A DNA stretch of 64,000 bases. It comes from Bacteroides gallinarum DSM 18171 = JCM 13658. GTDB taxonomy: Bacteria; Bacteroidota; Bacteroidia; Bacteroidales; Bacteroidaceae. Each line of letters starts with the position of its first letter. Within the stretch, counting starts at the first letter, position 1. Where the stretch lies: NCBI RefSeq assembly GCF_000374365.1, contig NZ_KB894115.1, positions 124,001 through 188,000 on the forward strand, given 5' to 3'. The translations under genes were made by a program, and so were the position numbers. Shown here one piece after another: positions 61,438-64,000 of the stretch. The notes below the pieces were generated by a model. That model worked only from the letters and a program-made list of their open reading frames with translations. It searched no databases and was not told the DNA's origin.

Positions 61438-61730
61438 TATGATTCTTTTTTAGGATTGATACTTTCACGGATATATTGCTGCATCTTGTCGAAATCCCGG
61501 AATATGGGACCCAGTTCCCTTCCAGCGGGAAGATTACAGGAGATGTTCCCCTGTTCCATGTAGATAATCCCGACGGGGGGTATGTTCCCTTCCGTATCGG
61601 CTTCCTTCTCATTCACGGAAACATGAAGACGGTTCAGCTCGTCATTGACAATAGAATACTCCAATACATAGGAGGCGTTCTCCGTTTTTTCTTCAGCGGT
61701 CTTGGTGACAGTGATGTTGGTAATGTTCAT
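61437..61730 (-). CDS. Small phage protein in the tail cluster (97 aa)
   Basis: A beta-rich small protein (TNITVTKTAEEKTENASYVL, then HVSVNEKEADTEGNIPPVG) that ends QYIRESINPKKES. No family was recognised. It is followed immediately by the 107-residue protein and preceded by the large tail protein that runs off the window. Confidence 0.5.
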   Translation of the reverse strand: MNITNITVTKTAEEKTENASYVLEYSIVNDELNRLHVSVNEKEADTEGNIPPVGIIYMEQGNISCNLPAGRELGPIFRDFDKMQQYIRESINPKKES

Positions 61731-61779
61731 ACGCTTTGGCTTTTTAATAAGTATAGGGCAAGGCTATGGATTCCGGTTA

Positions 61780-64000
61780 CTAGCTGTTGTAATTTAATGC
61801 CTGATAGTGGAATGACGGGTAGTTGCAGCAAAGAAGGGTCAGTGAATCCCCTCTCTCCATACCGTAGTTTGTCGTGCCCCCGTTCTGGTTCCTCACATTC
61901 ATGATATTCACGTGTCCACCCCAGTTATAACTGTAGAACAACGTGAACACGTAAGCGAAATCCGATGGAAGGCTCGAATACCCGAACATGCTCGCGACTG
62001 ACGATGCACTGGGGAGGCTGACATTATAGGTGGCATTGGCATAGATGCAGAAGATGTTGGCGGCGGAGAAGTCAATGGAATACCCGGAGCCCGTAAAATA
62101 TACGGTCTTCATCTTGATGCCTATGGCGGCAGGACCGACCAATGCCGCGTTGGACCACACACCATAATTCCTGTATCCATTCTTTACCTCGATATACAGC
62201 CCGTAGTTGTTCAGGTATGAATTATACTTGTTGTTCACGATTCTGCCGGTGGCGCATGTACCACCTGTGGATGCCGGAAACGTGTTCGCCCCGAAAAGGA
62301 CATAGGAGGTGGTGTTTCCCACGCGGAACAGGTCATTGTAAATGGCCAGTCCACCCCCGGAACCGCTACCCGAAGCGGTAGAGCCGATACGTCCCTGACC
62401 GATGGAAAAGCCCCCGATGGTCCCGGCGTTGGCATTGATCGTTCCGGTCATGGTCACGTTACCGCCGGCGTCCCACTTGATATTCTGGTTGGCAAGATAC
62501 CCGGAACCGTCAGCTGCAAACGAGATCTTCCCGCATCCGAACGTGGCGGAACCGTCAGTCTTCAGACCCCAGTAATCTTTTCCCGAGGAAGGATTGTCAT
62601 GATAGATATAGCCGGATGCACTGATGACAATGCGGTGTCCGGAACTTGGAGCGGATGCCGTAAGCGAGCTTGTTCCGATTGCCCATCCGCCGATCTTACC
62701 GGCCACGGCCGTGATGCCTGTCCTGTCAAGGGTCACTTTGACAGCGTTGTTCGCATCCCTGACGGAGACACTTCCGTTATAGGAACTTCCGCCAACCACC
62801 AACGCACTGTCCACGATTATCTGGTTCGCCTTCACGGTACCGGTGTATACCCCATTAGCGTCAATGGTGGTGGTATATTTTTCCGTCGATGTCAGGTCAA
62901 AGACCGTTGCATAGGCCACATACCAGGTCAGCGGGGTGGAAGCCGTTCCCTGTGCCCCGTCGATATAGAAGTAATGGGTGCTGGAGAAATTCGAGGTCCC
63001 GCAGACGACCTTGTAGATGTACTCCTTCCAGTCTCCCGTACCGGCCGTGGGGGTGAGCCAGCGGCTTGAGCCGCCTGTGCCGATGCTGTTGGTCGCCCAA
63101 CAGATGTTGCGTCCGGCCGGTATCTTGGCGATGATACGGGCGACCAGTACCTTGCGCGAGCTGCAAGTCGTTCCGAAATAGAATCCCCCGTTGCCGGGGC
63201 TGGCCGTACCCTTGGTCTGTATCTTCAGTACGTACTTGCTGTCATTGGGGGCGGCCGTGTCCTGCTCCCGGGTAATCGTCACCATGCCGTTACCGGAATT
63301 GTTGTAGACGGCAGTGCCGTTGTTCCCTTTCCAGAAAGTGGGGTCACGGTAAAGCATCTTGCCGAACGCCATGGCCGAGGCAAGTTCTTGGGCGGTCGTG
63401 ATTCCGGTCGTCCATTGGGCGGACACGGAAGAGGCGAAAATAACGGAACCGGAAGCGTTCCATGAGATATTACCTCCCGCAATCTGCCCACTGCCGTCGT
63501 TGTTCAGTTTCCATTTTGCCCCGTTCGTTATCGAACCGTCAGCCCCCAGTGAAATATTATTCTTCCAGATGTGGGTATGGTCAAAAGCCCAGCCGGCGAT
63601 ACGGTTATAGACATCCTTTCCGTCAACTTTCGCGTAGTTGGTGGAAAGACAGAAATATTCGTACCCGTCCCACGACATCATCTGCAACCCTATGAAGTTG
63701 GTCTTGACCGTGCTGCCGGAAGCGGCTACCTGCCCGAAAACGATATGTCCGGCATTGTTGGTGTTATGCCAGGTCATGGTGATACCGAAAGGCCGGTAAC
63801 TGCCCGAATACCAATTGCCGCTACCCTTGGCGGAAGAACGTATCTGTATCGGGGAAGAACCCGGAGTTCCGAGACCCGCGGACATGATATAATCCATGCC
63901 GATACTGAATCCCCCGATTCTTCCCCGGATAAAATTACACGTCAATGCATTGATATACCCTGAATTGATAATGTCAGCCTTGAGACTGGCAGCGTCCAGT
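61780..64000 (-). CDS. Phage tail-spike or host-specificity protein, 5' part beyond the window
   Basis: The frame is open to the right edge (it reads LDAASLKADIINSGYINALT before the first visible TTG), so the gene starts outside the window. About 740 residues are visible. They contain repeated GG-x-x-IG units (GRIGGFSIGMD, AGKIGGWAIGTS, AGTIGGFSIGQG) and beta-rich segments, as in central tail proteins and host-specificity proteins. The C terminus is likely the tip of the fibre. It is the first tail gene seen here, upstream of the two small proteins and the baseplate genes. Confidence 0.7.
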   Translation of the reverse strand, partial: LDAASLKADIINSGYINALTCNFIRGRIGGFSIGMDYIMSAGLGTPGSSPIQIRSSAKGSGNWYSGSYRPFGITMTWHNTNNAGHIVFGQVAASGSTVKTNFIGLQMMSWDGYEYFCLSTNYAKVDGKDVYNRIAGWAFDHTHIWKNNISLGADGSITNGAKWKLNNDGSGQIAGGNISWNASGSVIFASSVSAQWTTGITTAQELASAMAFGKMLYRDPTFWKGNNGTAVYNNSGNGMVTITREQDTAAPNDSKYVLKIQTKGTASPGNGGFYFGTTCSSRKVLVARIIAKIPAGRNICWATNSIGTGGSSRWLTPTAGTGDWKEYIYKVVCGTSNFSSTHYFYIDGAQGTASTPLTWYVAYATVFDLTSTEKYTTTIDANGVYTGTVKANQIIVDSALVVGGSSYNGSVSVRDANNAVKVTLDRTGITAVAGKIGGWAIGTSSLTASAPSSGHRIVISASGYIYHDNPSSGKDYWGLKTDGSATFGCGKISFAADGSGYLANQNIKWDAGGNVTMTGTINANAGTIGGFSIGQGRIGSTASGSGSGGGLAIYNDLFRVGNTTSYVLFGANTFPASTGGTCATGRIVNNKYNSYLNNYGLYIEVKNGYRNYGVWSNAALVGPAAIGIKMKTVYFTGSGYSIDFSAANIFCIYANATYNVSLPSASSVASMFGYSSLPSDFAYVFTLFYSYNWGGHVNIMNVRNQNGGTTNYGMERGDSLTLLCCNYPSFHYQALNYNS

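Noticed and set aside
1..64000. CRISPR arrays, tRNA or rRNA genes, diversity-generating retroelements
   Set aside because: No regular spacer arrays, no tRNA-like cloverleaf, no reverse transcriptase and no template/variable repeat pair were seen while reading the window.

Overview
The window looks like accessory DNA of a Bacteroidales bacterium (Bacteroides, Parabacteroides or a close relative). The evidence is a LuxR-type regulator, DUF3575, DUF5119 and fimbrillin fimbrial locus, promoters of the TTTG / TAnnTTTG type, a Bacteroides-type integrase remnant and many lipoproteins and immunity-like families of that order. No rRNA, tRNA or CRISPR array was seen.

Layout. (1) 1-7.6 kb is an immunity-gene island. 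It holds the tail of a DUF4261 protein, a MORN/YwqK-type protein, a XerC/D-like tyrosine recombinase, an Imm21-like protein, several small membrane proteins and lipoproteins, and a DUF2625 protein. It resembles the recombinase-associated acquired interbacterial defence clusters known in this order. (2) 7.9 kb has a perfect 48-bp inverted repeat. (3) 8-23 kb is a compact + strand operon: a giant 1871-residue multi-domain protein (TPRs, DUF4261, DUF4253), a DUF4261 protein, a SWIM zinc-finger protein, DUF5691, a MoxR AAA+ ATPase, DUF5682, a VWA protein, a TPR protein and a small SUKH-like protein. (4) 23.1-24.8 kb has a second MORN protein and a lipoprotein. (5) 25.2-26.6 kb is an IS256-family insertion sequence, between inverted copies of a noncoding repeat. 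(6) 26.7-31.4 kb is a fimbrial locus whose DUF3575 gene is broken by a frameshift and an amber codon. (7) 31.5-32.7 kb is a ParA plus small-protein partition cassette with an iteron and inverted-repeat region. (8) 32.8-36.3 kb is a second immunity-like island with paralogues of island 1, in which a soluble C-terminal domain has moved between membrane partners. (9) 36.4-64 kb is a prophage with all genes on the - strand, running off the right edge.

The prophage carries tail and baseplate genes (55-64 kb). It also carries its own replication and recombination set: a T4 gp32-like SSB, SbcD/SbcC-like nuclease, RuvC-like resolvase, sigma factor, DnaB-like helicase, TOPRIM primase, Pol III alpha and an epsilon-like exonuclease. 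A terminase-small-like protein and a small lysis-like cassette follow. The Pol III alpha gene is in two pieces, separated by a beta-class DNA methyltransferase and a NUMOD4/HNH homing-type endonuclease. The break lies in an insertion just before the catalytic PDIDVD motif.

The most interesting items are the split phage polymerase, the MoxR/VWA/SWIM operon coupled to a giant immunity-domain fusion, the domain shuffling between the two islands, and the intergenic repeats that may mark cassette borders. Functions of most small island genes are inferred from context only.
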